NCBI GenBank assembly: GCA_017536965.1
Contig: JAFWCK010000073.1
Coordinates: forward strand, 1-53,459
Direction of reading: 5' to 3'
DNA length: 53,459 nt
Source: Lachnospiraceae bacterium
Lineage (GTDB): Bacteria; Bacillota; Clostridia; Lachnospirales; Lachnospiraceae
Shown here piece by piece: positions 26,049 to 34,592 of this stretch; the stretch's first letter is position 1, and each line of letters starts with the position of its first letter. The translations under genes and the position numbers were made by a program. The notes below the pieces were generated by a model that did not search any database, was not told where the DNA came from, and saw only the letters and a list, made by a program, of their open reading frames with translations.

Positions 26049-26716
26049 GATTTCTTCAGTATCTCTTTCAGCTGTGTAAATGCTCTGTATTCCGCTGTGT
26101 TTTCCAGACCTCCGCTCAGATACAGTTCTTCTGCCATCCGCATCTTTTCATCGACCAGATCGGTTTCCCCGCATTTGTAATAAGCGATCGCCATATTTGC
26201 ATTCGCGGTTGCTTTTTCATAATAGCAGTCCGGGATATCCTTCATGGCATCATAGGCTGCCTGCAGCATTTCCGCCGCCTCTTTAAATCTTCCTGTGTCA
26301 AGATAGACCAGTGCAAGATTATTATAGGCGCTGCTGGAAAGTTCTTTCGGCGTTTCCGGATGTGCTTTATACAACTCGATTGCCTCTTCAAAGAGTTCCG
26401 TCGCCTCGCTGAATTTCCCCATCATGCGGTAATTTCCTGCCAGGTTATTTATGATCGTTGCGTAATTAGCATCTTTTTCTGATGTCTCCCAAAGCTCTTT
26501 CGCTTTCAGAAAGGCTTCCTCGCCTTTTTCAAGCATATCCCGATGCTTATAGAAACTGCCCAGTTCGTTATACATTGTGCTGAGCACTCTCTGCTCCTGT
26601 GGACCTTCCGGATTTGCCATCTCACATTGGGAGATCAGCCATGCCTCCCGCTCCGCATCACTGGCGGTCTTTTGAAGAGCATCATATTCAGAAAAGAATT
26701 CTGCTGCTGATATCAT
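26045..26716 (-). CDS. Tetratricopeptide repeat protein
   Basis: Protein of 223 residues with about four TPR units: ELGSFYKHRDMLEKGEEAFLKAKELW, NLAGNYRMMGKFSEATELFEEAIELY, NLALVYLDTGRFKEAAEMLQAAYDAM and NMAIAYYKCGETDLVDEKMRMAEELY. Such repeats bind partner proteins. It overlaps the bicupin gene upstream and the DUF4037 gene downstream by four bases each, so this block is tightly co-translated. It is probably the adaptor of the DUF4037/DUF4125 proteins (inference). Confidence 0.85.
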   Translation of the reverse strand: MISAAEFFSEYDALQKTASDAEREAWLISQCEMANPEGPQEQRVLSTMYNELGSFYKHRDMLEKGEEAFLKAKELWETSEKDANYATIINNLAGNYRMMGKFSEATELFEEAIELYKAHPETPKELSSSAYNNLALVYLDTGRFKEAAEMLQAAYDAMKDIPDCYYEKATANANMAIAYYKCGETDLVDEKMRMAEELYLSGGLENTAEYRAFTQLKEILKKS

Positions 26717-27981
26717 TTTTCTTCATCCTTCTCAATGTTTTCCTGACGTGGGAAGCACTTTCCGCAGACGATGCAGATCTTATCTTCATTGAACTTGCAG
26801 CGGCGGACGTTATCTCCCATATAATCATATGCCCACTTCCGGCTGAAATATGGTTTGTTCTTGACTTCTTCCGAAGCCTCAGAACGGGTGATCGTACCCC
26901 AGACGCCGTCCTGGAAAGCTGCCTGGAAAAGCACCGGCTTTTTCATCTTCCGGAACTTGATCGGGCAGTGCCACTTGTTTGCCGGGAACCGGATCACGCA
27001 TGGGCGGTCGATTATATAAGACTCCATGTTATCCGGATCATCACCGATGAATATTTCAATCTGTGCGTCAAAGTCGAACATATTCATTGGATCTGCGCCC
27101 ATGAAGAACAGATACTCATCCTTGCCCTGATGGAAATGTGCTTCTTCCATGTTAAGCGCACCGGATAAGATCTGCCAGCCGATATGATACTGGCAATCCT
27201 CCATATAAGTCTGGCCACGCAGATAAGTCTTTGGATTCTGCATCCAGGTGCCCCAATCGGTGATCTCTTTTGGCATTGCTAAAACGCTCTTTGCGATGTC
27301 GTGGGAAAGTGCTGGTTTCTCATGCAGAAGCGTAGTGGCATCTGAATAAGAAATCTGGGTATATCCCGGAACAAGCACACAGTCCTCCCAGAATGGTGCT
27401 TTTGATTCATCATAAGCTCCCTGGTCTGTATATCTTTCAATTCCATCTTCATTGATCACGTTCCATGCTACGCTGGCACGTTCTCCTTCTCTAGGCTTAC
27501 GATGCGTCTCGCCTTCGATGAATTCCATCATCTCGCCTTCAGAAGTCTGGACCTTTTTAACAAATCCCGGATTACCGGTAAACTGCGCTGCCTGGAACAG
27601 AACCGGTTTGTCTACGCGGACAAATTTCAGCGGGCAATGCCAGTAATCCTTTGGTACACGTACAGTCGTCGGCTCGGTAATAACGATCTTTTCCATTTTA
27701 TCCAGTGACGGTCCCATGTACAGATGGACCTCTGCATCCCAGGATGAAAAAACATCCGGAAGCTTGGCGCCAAAGAAAAACAGCGTTTCTTCTTCACGGT
27801 GGAAGATCGGTTCATCATCCATGACCACAGGGGCCGTAATAACCTGGTATCCTGCCGTCAGATTGCATCCAGGAATATCTTTTTCCCCATGCAAAAACGG
27901 CTGCGGGCTGTGGCTCCATGGTCCGAAATCCGCATCTTCCGGCGTAAAGTAATGTATCATGCTCTCATATTTTCCTGCCAT
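26713..27981 (-). CDS. Bicupin protein with four-Cys tail
   Basis: Protein of 422 residues with two homologous cupin domains. Domain 1 has IFHREEETLFFFG then VPKDYWHCPLKF. Domain 2 has AHFHQGKDEYLFFMG then FPANKWHCPIKF. Domain 2 keeps the HxH(x)4E metal motif, while domain 1 has lost the first His, so only domain 2 is likely to hold a metal. The C terminus carries C-x7-C-x2-C-x2-C (CKFNEDKICIVCGKC), a small zinc or Fe-S site also present in the single-cupin protein encoded next door. It probably acts on or binds an intermediate of the pathway. It overlaps the TPR gene. Confidence 0.83.
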   Translation of the reverse strand: MAGKYESMIHYFTPEDADFGPWSHSPQPFLHGEKDIPGCNLTAGYQVITAPVVMDDEPIFHREEETLFFFGAKLPDVFSSWDAEVHLYMGPSLDKMEKIVITEPTTVRVPKDYWHCPLKFVRVDKPVLFQAAQFTGNPGFVKKVQTSEGEMMEFIEGETHRKPREGERASVAWNVINEDGIERYTDQGAYDESKAPFWEDCVLVPGYTQISYSDATTLLHEKPALSHDIAKSVLAMPKEITDWGTWMQNPKTYLRGQTYMEDCQYHIGWQILSGALNMEEAHFHQGKDEYLFFMGADPMNMFDFDAQIEIFIGDDPDNMESYIIDRPCVIRFPANKWHCPIKFRKMKKPVLFQAAFQDGVWGTITRSEASEEVKNKPYFSRKWAYDYMGDNVRRCKFNEDKICIVCGKCFPRQENIEKDEEK

Positions 27982-27999
27982 ATCTAAACCCCCTTCTCC

Positions 28000-28635
28000 T
28001 TATCTTTCCCAAGATTCCTGCAGGCATTTTCCACAGGTATCACATTTTTTATTCGCATCATATTTGCATGGCACCGGACCATTGTAGTACATCTCCTGTG
28101 TTGTGCCGTCTGGCATATCGTAGATGCCGCCAAACATCGGTGTAAAGAGTGTAGCCAGGAATAATACCGGTTTGTTGATCTCTTTAAAGTTCAGCGGGCA
28201 GTGATACACGCCTGCAGGGATCCGGACGATGGTCGGTTTCGTAATGATATAAGTCTCTGCCTCTTCTCCTTTGCCGATCGTCAGTTCAATGTGTGCGTCA
28301 AAGTCAAAGACATTTGGAAAACTTGCGCCAAGAAAGACCAGAAACTCATCCTTCACATGCCTGTGCTGCACACGGTCCAGGAAAAATGGTTTTACAAAGA
28401 TCTGATAGCTCTGGTTGAATTCCGAGCCAGGGATCTGGCTGGCACCGCGGAAATAAGCCTGTGGTTTTACGATATAGTCTACCGGGTCACCTTCTGCTAC
28501 GATCTCATTACGTTCCTGCGGAAATTCAAAAACAAGTTTGCCAAATTTTGCAGTTTCTTTTTCTTCAGCTGAAATATAGTGCTTTGGCACATCTGCTTCC
28601 TGAAGCTTTCGTAAATCAAATTTTTTCTCTGCCAT
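28000..28635 (-). CDS. Single-domain cupin with four-Cys tail
   Basis: Protein of 211 residues related to each half of the neighbouring bicupin. Metal motif QHRHVKDEFLVFLG (HxH(x)3E) and second motif RIPAGVYHCPLNF are intact. The C terminus CKYDANKKCDTCGKC reproduces the C-x7-C-x2-C-x2-C pattern of the bicupin, suggesting a shared accessory metal or Fe-S site. The start is placed at MAEKKFDLRK because GGGGGAAG precedes it; a start five codons earlier would bury the ribosome site. It follows the FAD-binding protein gene and precedes the bicupin gene by 18 bases. Confidence 0.83.
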   Translation of the reverse strand: MAEKKFDLRKLQEADVPKHYISAEEKETAKFGKLVFEFPQERNEIVAEGDPVDYIVKPQAYFRGASQIPGSEFNQSYQIFVKPFFLDRVQHRHVKDEFLVFLGASFPNVFDFDAHIELTIGKGEEAETYIITKPTIVRIPAGVYHCPLNFKEINKPVLFLATLFTPMFGGIYDMPDGTTQEMYYNGPVPCKYDANKKCDTCGKCLQESWER

Positions 28636-28676
28636 TATTTCTTCCCCCAATACAGTCTTTTATATCTCCTGCAGCA

Positions 28677-30194
28677 TCAGCTCATGATCGTCTCTGCCGC
28701 AATATATCCCCAAGTCAGGGCACGGCCATGACTGTTGCCGAGAATTGTTGTTACATATTCGTGACCGTACATACCACCAGTCGTGTCTCCAATTGCATAA
28801 AGGCCTTCGATCGGTGTCCGGTCTTTCTTCATGACCTGCATTTTTGTGTTGATCTCCAGACCACCTACAACCTCCAGCAGAACGGTACCAATGCGCAGTG
28901 CAATGTATGGACCCTGATCCATCGGATAAAGCAATTCCGGACGTTTTCCGAACTGCTTATCATCTTTCTCGTGGCAGTAACTGTTGTACTCATTAAACGT
29001 TTTAATGAACTGCTCTTTATCAACATCGATCATATCTGCAAGTTCTTCAATCGTATCTGCCTGCCATGCGTTGCCTTCCTTAAAAGCTAAGTTCACAAAG
29101 TGCTGGCAGCCTTCTTCTACATCGATATCGATGCCGTATTCATGACGCGGAATGCCCCAGAACAGACCGCCGCCGTACTGCATGCTTTCTTCCACGTGCT
29201 TCATATAATCACCTGGCAGAATGCTGTAGATCACGCCGTCACGCTGCCGCATAAAGCTTGTTGCACGGCCCTGTACATAGGTGTCCTCATTCATAAAGCG
29301 TTTGCCGTCTTTGTTCACAAAAAGATAAAAGAGATTCTGCCATGCATAGTGCTGCGGATGCATCATCAGCGGGAACACTTCCTCCGCCATAACACCTCCT
29401 GCCCAGAGACCCATCTTATGGCCATCACCGGTATTGCATCCGGCCGGCACGTACTGGCTTGCCAGTGTACGCAATGCATCCGGGGCATAAGCGCGGCACA
29501 TCTCCGGATCACCGCCGATGTCACCGGTTGCAAGTACAACACCCTTCTTTACATTGAATCGAATGCAGCCGGCTTCGCCCTTTGCGTAGATACCGGTTAC
29601 TTTGCCGGTATCATCCTGGATCAGCAGCTGGCCTGCTGTATTGAAGCGCACCTGCACGCCTTTTCTCAAAGAATCTTCATACAGGGAACGAGTCACGTGA
29701 TTGCCACGCAGCGCGTTTTCCGGCATGAATGCATGTGAGCCGTAGTACTCATGATATGGATCTGCCTTATAAGCGCAGTCGATCAGTTTCGGACGAAGGC
29801 CAGCTTCAACGGTCTTAGGGATCAGCCAGTCCATTGCCTCTCTGCCGCGTTTTAAGAAAAGCCAGATCAGCTCTTCATCGACATTGTTGCCACTCATCAG
29901 GATCCACTGACGTGCAACTTCTTTCAGATCATTGTGCACGCCCTTCTCTTCCATCAGAGAGGAATCGGCAACGCCAAAATGTCCACCTCGTCCGGAATAG
30001 TTACCGCTTTTTTCAATCAGGATCACATCCGCGCCAAGCTCTCTCAGCCGGCATGCTGCAGAAAATCCACCGATTCCGCCGCCAACTACGACCACGTCGC
30101 ATTCAACGGTTTCCACGATATCTTTTTCAGCCGGTGCCTGCGGCGGTATCTGAAAACTCCATTTTGCTTTGTCAGGGGTTGTTGCTTCGTACAT
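28677..30194 (-). CDS. Cytoplasmic FAD-binding reductase, fumarate reductase type
   Basis: Flavoprotein of 505 residues of the FAD_binding_2 family (fumarate reductase, 3-ketosteroid dehydrogenase and related). Dinucleotide motif VVVVGGGIGGFSAACRLRELGADVILIEKS; substrate-domain loops include ASQYVPAGCNTGDGHKMGLWAGG and the late FAD contact GLYAIGDTTGGMYGHEY, ending GNSHGRALTWGY. No signal peptide, heme or FMN domain, so it is a soluble cytoplasmic enzyme. It may reduce or dehydrogenate a ring or double bond in the compound cleaved by the PhlG-like hydrolase encoded just upstream (inference). RBS is GGAGG. Confidence 0.88.
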   Translation of the reverse strand: MYEATTPDKAKWSFQIPPQAPAEKDIVETVECDVVVVGGGIGGFSAACRLRELGADVILIEKSGNYSGRGGHFGVADSSLMEEKGVHNDLKEVARQWILMSGNNVDEELIWLFLKRGREAMDWLIPKTVEAGLRPKLIDCAYKADPYHEYYGSHAFMPENALRGNHVTRSLYEDSLRKGVQVRFNTAGQLLIQDDTGKVTGIYAKGEAGCIRFNVKKGVVLATGDIGGDPEMCRAYAPDALRTLASQYVPAGCNTGDGHKMGLWAGGVMAEEVFPLMMHPQHYAWQNLFYLFVNKDGKRFMNEDTYVQGRATSFMRQRDGVIYSILPGDYMKHVEESMQYGGGLFWGIPRHEYGIDIDVEEGCQHFVNLAFKEGNAWQADTIEELADMIDVDKEQFIKTFNEYNSYCHEKDDKQFGKRPELLYPMDQGPYIALRIGTVLLEVVGGLEINTKMQVMKKDRTPIEGLYAIGDTTGGMYGHEYVTTILGNSHGRALTWGYIAAETIMS

Positions 30195-30276
30195 AGATTT
30201 CTCCTCCTATTATTACCTCATAAAATACACCATTTCTATTTTATTTCTCCGCGCGGTTGATTTCAACTGTTTCGTA

Positions 30277-31083
30277 TTACCAGGTCCCCTTTTGTTCCTC
30301 GTACAAAGACGGCAGGATCGTATTCAAGTTTGAAAACTCTTTCAGGCTGTGTGCGATCAGTCCATTTGCGATCATCGTCCATTCTTCTTCCGGCAGGATC
30401 TGCGTCACAGGTACCAGACACTTTGCTTTGCCATCAATATAGTTATAGCCGATCCAGAATCTCGCCATGAATGTTTTAACATCATCAATCTCTTTCATTC
30501 CTTCATCCATAATGGCTGCAACTTTTCCTCCCAGCAGTCCATTTGCTGTGATCAAAAACTCGCAGTCTTTTGTGCCAATGAAGGAAGGATCAAAACCGTT
30601 TTTCTTTGGATCCGTAAAGTGAATGATGATCTCCTGAGGCGGCCCGCCGATCGACTCCATCACCGTATGCGTGGCGCCCCATGTTTTCTCTTCCATCGGA
30701 ACGGTCGGATCAAGTGATCTTTTGCGGCCCTCTTCATTGATCTGTACATCATAGTGATCCTCCGGATCCCAGATCGCATAGCGGAATGGATCCAGTCCAT
30801 GCCATGCGAACCACCAGTACAACATCTCGGCAGTTACATCCGGCATTGGGATATTGGCTGCGCAGAGCAGGCCGCCTTCTTCCAATGGATAAAATCCTAT
30901 TTCTGCAGGAAACGATCCACCCTCGATCAGTTTGTGTCTCTCATGCACAGAAATAAGTCCTTTCTCGTGCCCGCTCGCTGCAACCATCTTTAGCTGCTCT
31001 TCGGATGGGGATGGAATTCCCTGTTCATAATACTTGTAATAAGGTTTTGCTTTATCTTCTTCGCGAATCGGTACCAGTGCCAT
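30277..31083 (-). CDS. PhlG/phloretin hydrolase family C-C hydrolase
   Basis: Protein of 268 residues of the DAPG hydrolase (PhlG/Phy) family. These zinc enzymes cleave carbon-carbon bonds beside a phloroglucinol ring, as in 2,4-diacetylphloroglucinol or phloretin. The region YWWFAWHGLDPFRYAIWDPEDHYDV is characteristic. The expected metal ligands are visible as His110 (DPEDH), Glu143 (VMESIGG), His245 and Glu249 (AHSLKEF), spaced as in characterised members. The start at 31083 follows AAGGAGG. It is the first gene of the nine-gene operon that includes two flavoproteins and two cupins. The substrate is not proven; a phloretin-like or other acylated cyclic polyketone is the best guess. Confidence 0.85.
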   Translation of the reverse strand: MALVPIREEDKAKPYYKYYEQGIPSPSEEQLKMVAASGHEKGLISVHERHKLIEGGSFPAEIGFYPLEEGGLLCAANIPMPDVTAEMLYWWFAWHGLDPFRYAIWDPEDHYDVQINEEGRKRSLDPTVPMEEKTWGATHTVMESIGGPPQEIIIHFTDPKKNGFDPSFIGTKDCEFLITANGLLGGKVAAIMDEGMKEIDDVKTFMARFWIGYNYIDGKAKCLVPVTQILPEEEWTMIANGLIAHSLKEFSNLNTILPSLYEEQKGTW

Positions 31084-31144
31084 AGTGCCCTCCTTAATAC
31101 TGTTAAGAGATGTTTTTTTATCATCGTAACAGAAACTGTGAAAC

Positions 31145-31789
31145 TCAGCTTTCACGCTGTATACGCAATGTGATCAGAATGACTGCCACATAATAAACAG
31201 CCAATACAATGTGACTCATATATGCATTTGTTTTCGGGAATGCCGTCTTTACAGCCAGCATGGCATCGCTGATGGTAAAAAGAATATAGCCGATGGAAAG
31301 CAGCCGTCCTTTATTAAAGGAGGACAGCATTGCAGCAAACAGCAGGAGCATGTAACACACGATCGGTACAACAAGGGCTTTTGGAACACGCGCTCTGAAA
31401 ATGATCAGCCCAACTAAGATGATTACAGCTAATACCGCGCAGATCAGGATCTGCCATAGCTTCAGATGGCGATTGCTACGCAAACTCCCGATAAGAAATA
31501 CGATATGTCCCACTGCAAACAATGCCATAGCTGCCGGAAAATAGATGTTGATGATTGCATCCGCCAGGCAGTAGAGGATCACCGTTATCATGATAAACAT
31601 GCCGAAACTGGTTTTTTTTTGCAGATAAAACAAGACAGCAAAAAGAATGATCTCTATCGAGATTAATATTTTGCCCGCAACGAGAATACCATTCTGCTCT
31701 TGCCAGATCAAAACCCCAATTCTTCCAACAACAAAGAGGACTGCCGTCAGTACTATAAATAGAATTTCCGGTTTTTCAAGTCTTTTCAT
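31145..31789 (-). CDS. YhhN family (lysoplasmalogenase-like) membrane protein
   Basis: Integral membrane protein of 214 residues with seven to eight hydrophobic segments. The family motifs are FAVGHIVFLIG and ILFTISDAMLAVKTAF, with YYVAVILITL near the end. Characterised YhhN proteins (TMEM86) cleave vinyl-ether bonds in lysoplasmalogens, and plasmalogens are common in anaerobic Clostridia. It overlaps the M28 peptidase gene by four bases, so they are co-translated. It lies upstream of the PhlG-like operon, which has its own strong ribosome site 62 bases downstream. Confidence 0.85.
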   Translation of the reverse strand: MKRLEKPEILFIVLTAVLFVVGRIGVLIWQEQNGILVAGKILISIEIILFAVLFYLQKKTSFGMFIMITVILYCLADAIINIYFPAAMALFAVGHIVFLIGSLRSNRHLKLWQILICAVLAVIILVGLIIFRARVPKALVVPIVCYMLLLFAAMLSSFNKGRLLSIGYILFTISDAMLAVKTAFPKTNAYMSHIVLAVYYVAVILITLRIQRES

Positions 31790-33000
31790 TCTTCCCTTTC
31801 CATTCTATCGAGTAAACACACTGTTGCTTTGTAGCAGTTTTCCAATCCTTCTTCATTCAGATTATCATAAGTATCTTTTCGTGTGTGATAATAATCCTCC
31901 AGCACATGATTCAGGCCTGTGATGGTTACTGCACGGAACCCTTCCTGCAGGAAAGCTGTAGCATCTGTCGATCCGCCAAATAGCGGGACAACACCAGTTT
32001 TACAAGGAACTCCCGCCTCCTTTGCCGCATTCCGAAACCATTCACAAAGCTCACGGTCAGCATGGATCGTACTGTTTAGGTCGCGCCTGTTTACCATCAG
32101 ATGTTTCGGATCATGGATCGTATCAAAACCGATGATGTAAGTTGGAACATCCTGATAGTCATCTTTATGCTTCTTAGCCCAGGCTTTTGCTCCACGAAGG
32201 CCTGCTTCCTCTGATCCAGTCAGAAGGACACCTATCTCCGTATGTTCCGGGATGATCCCGCGCTGTTCCATTTCCTTTAACAGGGCGATTCCAATATAAC
32301 ACCCGGATAGGTTATCGTTTGCCCCATCCACCACTCGTTTTGGATTATAGGTAAAAGCCAGCAGCAGGAAGAATGGAACAAATATGAGTCCGCAAAGGCC
32401 TGCGATATGGGCCCATTTTCCTGCTCCAGAGAGGATGCATATATCAATAGCAATATAGTAAAAGGCACCTAGCGTCGCCATTGCGCCAGGGATCTCAAAT
32501 ACGACGCCTCCAAAATAATAATTCAATGGGAACTCCCATGCTGCGTCGGTGTGTCCGTTTAGAAACACGCGCTGCCGTACTTCCTTGCTGCACGGTCTTA
32601 CTGCGGTCACATTTATGCTCTCTTTCTTTGGAAATAACGGGTCCAGAATTTTTTTATACAGAACGAAATGGAGCAGGAACAAGAGCACAGATATGCATCC
32701 GGTTACAACACAAAGCCACGGGAGAAAGAAGAAGCAGACTGCACTGAGGATATTCAAGGCCGCGGAGATATAGAAATAACCATAGAAAGAACTCGGATGC
32801 TCTTCGAAGGTCTCAACCTTAACATCTGTGCAGCCGCAGGTTTCCCTCAGCACATCAGCCATATATCCGGCCGCTTCCCGTTCACCTTCACTTCCAGGCT
32901 CACGCGATTTCATATCTTTGCAGATATGTGTGATCTCACGCACCATATATCGGACGGCTTCTTTGCTTCCCGTATTCAATTCTCTGATCGAACCAGCCAT
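31786..33000 (-). CDS. M28 family zinc peptidase with membrane segments
   Basis: Protein of 404 residues. Zinc-binding positions of M28 aminopeptidases are visible: NGHTDAAW, DGANDNLSG, TGSEEAGLRGA (catalytic Glu pair), IGFDTIHD and NHVLEDYYHTRKDT. An insert of hydrophobic segments (residues about 75-120 and 180-215) places it in the membrane, unlike soluble members. It likely trims peptides or removes glutamyl-type groups; specificity is unknown. It shares an ATGA overlap with the YhhN gene downstream. Confidence 0.87.
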   Translation of the reverse strand: MAGSIRELNTGSKEAVRYMVREITHICKDMKSREPGSEGEREAAGYMADVLRETCGCTDVKVETFEEHPSSFYGYFYISAALNILSAVCFFFLPWLCVVTGCISVLLFLLHFVLYKKILDPLFPKKESINVTAVRPCSKEVRQRVFLNGHTDAAWEFPLNYYFGGVVFEIPGAMATLGAFYYIAIDICILSGAGKWAHIAGLCGLIFVPFFLLLAFTYNPKRVVDGANDNLSGCYIGIALLKEMEQRGIIPEHTEIGVLLTGSEEAGLRGAKAWAKKHKDDYQDVPTYIIGFDTIHDPKHLMVNRRDLNSTIHADRELCEWFRNAAKEAGVPCKTGVVPLFGGSTDATAFLQEGFRAVTITGLNHVLEDYYHTRKDTYDNLNEEGLENCYKATVCLLDRMEREE

Positions 33001-33057
33001 ATCTATTTGTCCGTTTTCCTGTCTTATTATTCATTTTAGCATATCACCAGCAGAAAA

Positions 33058-33084
33058 AAAGGACCGCCTTTTTGACGGTCCTTT
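33058..33084 (-). terminator. Terminator after the small lipoprotein gene
   Basis: AAAGGACCG and CGGTCCTTT form a perfect nine-base-pair stem. On the minus strand it is followed by a T run. Confidence 0.85.
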
Positions 33085-33105
33085 GTGCATTCATCACGTC
33101 GTTCC

Positions 33106-33576
33106 TTAATCCACTTTATATTCACTGTAAGATTTTTCAATCGTGCTGAGTGGTGCTCCTCCGTAAACATCACTGCTGTAGTAAATAACAAACGCAGTAC
33201 CAACTATTTCAGCCCGGTCAACGCCTTGCCAATCCTCAGGATTATTTTCATATTTATCCTGGAATGCATGGTATGCAGCTTCTGCGTTTAAAGCATCATC
33301 ATACTTAATATAAGTATAATATCCAGTAATCGTATCCCCTTCATGTTCGAACACATGATAAGCAGGCTCTAAAAAAAATACGTAATGCGTGTCATCCGAC
33401 TTTTCAGCAAGTTCAACGTTTCCTGCCTGTTTTTCTGTCGGATTTTCAACCGGATCAGTCTGTTCAGCCTGCTGCGTCTGCGGAACATCACTGCCCTTTT
33501 CCTCTTTTTTTCCTCCGCAGGCGGTAAGTGCTGCACATATGAAGAGTGTTATAAAAAATGCGATTATTTTTTTCAT
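33106..33576 (-). CDS. Small lipoprotein of unknown function
   Basis: Lipoprotein of 156 residues with lipobox ALTAC (Cys20), then a low-complexity linker rich in Gln, Glu, Thr and Pro, and a compact domain of about 100 residues (HYVFFLEPAYHVFEHEGDTITGYYTYIKYDDALNAEAAYHAF and onwards). No family was recognised. The start MKKIIAFF at 33576 follows GAGGGGA; the longer frame would extend into the BI-1 gene. It is downstream of the BI-1 gene and ends in a terminator. Confidence 0.78.
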   Translation of the reverse strand: MKKIIAFFITLFICAALTACGGKKEEKGSDVPQTQQAEQTDPVENPTEKQAGNVELAEKSDDTHYVFFLEPAYHVFEHEGDTITGYYTYIKYDDALNAEAAYHAFQDKYENNPEDWQGVDRAEIVGTAFVIYYSSDVYGGAPLSTIEKSYSEYKVD

Positions 33577-33626
33577 AGTACTTCCCCTCAGATATTTATT
33601 TCTAATGAATTTATCTTCTTCATTTG

Positions 33627-34514
33627 TTAGTTTCTGGAACTCCTGTTGCCAAGGATCGTAAGCAGGATCCGCAGGATCTTGAAATAGATGTAAAGGATGG
33701 TATATGCAAGCCCCCATGCTGCCATCCATTCATATTTCTCATCTACCTGATTAGTGACGCAGCGCTCGATGGTGTCAAAATCCACCAGCATGAAAAGTGC
33801 TGCAAGGATCACATAAACAATTCCAATGATCACACTAACGATCGGATTTCCAAAAGCCGTAGAAATGCCAGTGAACAAACCGGAATTACGAACTGCAGGG
33901 ATCAGAGACAGCAGAAAATAAATAATACCGCTCACGATGATCCCAAAGAAGATTGCTGTGATCACGCCACGGAAACGAGCTGTAACTTTAATGATCCGCT
34001 TTGCATAAACAAGCAGCATGCCGCCGACCAATGCAAGTGTCAGAAGCATGGCGAACAATGAGATATACTTATACTCCTGTGCCAAAGCGATGGTGATATA
34101 TCCGATCAGCATTCCCTGCGCCAGGCTGTATAAAGAGCCCACGATCGGGATTGCCGGGCGGACCAGCCATGCTATAAATGGTGTTATGATACTGATCGCC
34201 AGGACTACGATCATGATCACAAGTTCTCCGCCGGCGACTGTCAGATCATAAATACCATTCTTGGTATCCGCAACATGAGCCAGAGTTGCTGTCGGGCTGC
34301 TGATCATCAGATTGTGCAGAACTAAACTGATAGCAACACCAATGATCGTGATGGCAAGGAAAAAAATGGTTTTAATGACAATACCTTTGTAGGTAGCTGC
34401 ATTGCTGGATGCATATTCCCCATTTTTTTCCAACTTGCGCAGAACTGGATTAGCCAGGTTACTGAAAAAACCATTTTTCTTTGGCTGCTCCATTGTTGTA
34501 TTTGAATTTGACAT
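33627..34514 (-). CDS. Bax inhibitor-1/YccA family membrane protein
   Basis: Protein of 295 residues. A cytoplasmic N terminus with NPVLRKLEKNGEYASSNAATYKGI, typical of the bacterial YccA/BI-1 group, precedes seven hydrophobic segments and the late conserved stretch MLVDFDTIERCVTNQVDEKYEWMAAWGLAYTILYIYFKILRILL. Members are pH-sensitive calcium-leak channels (BsYetJ is the model). The pore Asp pair expected near the end is plausible (DFDTIE) but not checked. GGAGG precedes the start. It stands next to the small lipoprotein gene. Confidence 0.87.
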   Translation of the reverse strand: MSNSNTTMEQPKKNGFFSNLANPVLRKLEKNGEYASSNAATYKGIVIKTIFFLAITIIGVAISLVLHNLMISSPTATLAHVADTKNGIYDLTVAGGELVIMIVVLAISIITPFIAWLVRPAIPIVGSLYSLAQGMLIGYITIALAQEYKYISLFAMLLTLALVGGMLLVYAKRIIKVTARFRGVITAIFFGIIVSGIIYFLLSLIPAVRNSGLFTGISTAFGNPIVSVIIGIVYVILAALFMLVDFDTIERCVTNQVDEKYEWMAAWGLAYTILYIYFKILRILLTILGNRSSRN

Positions 34515-34592
34515 TCTTTTTCCTCCATAAAAAGCTAAATATTCTTTGTCATTCTATCATAAATACGATAGATGTCTATGAAAACAGAATAT

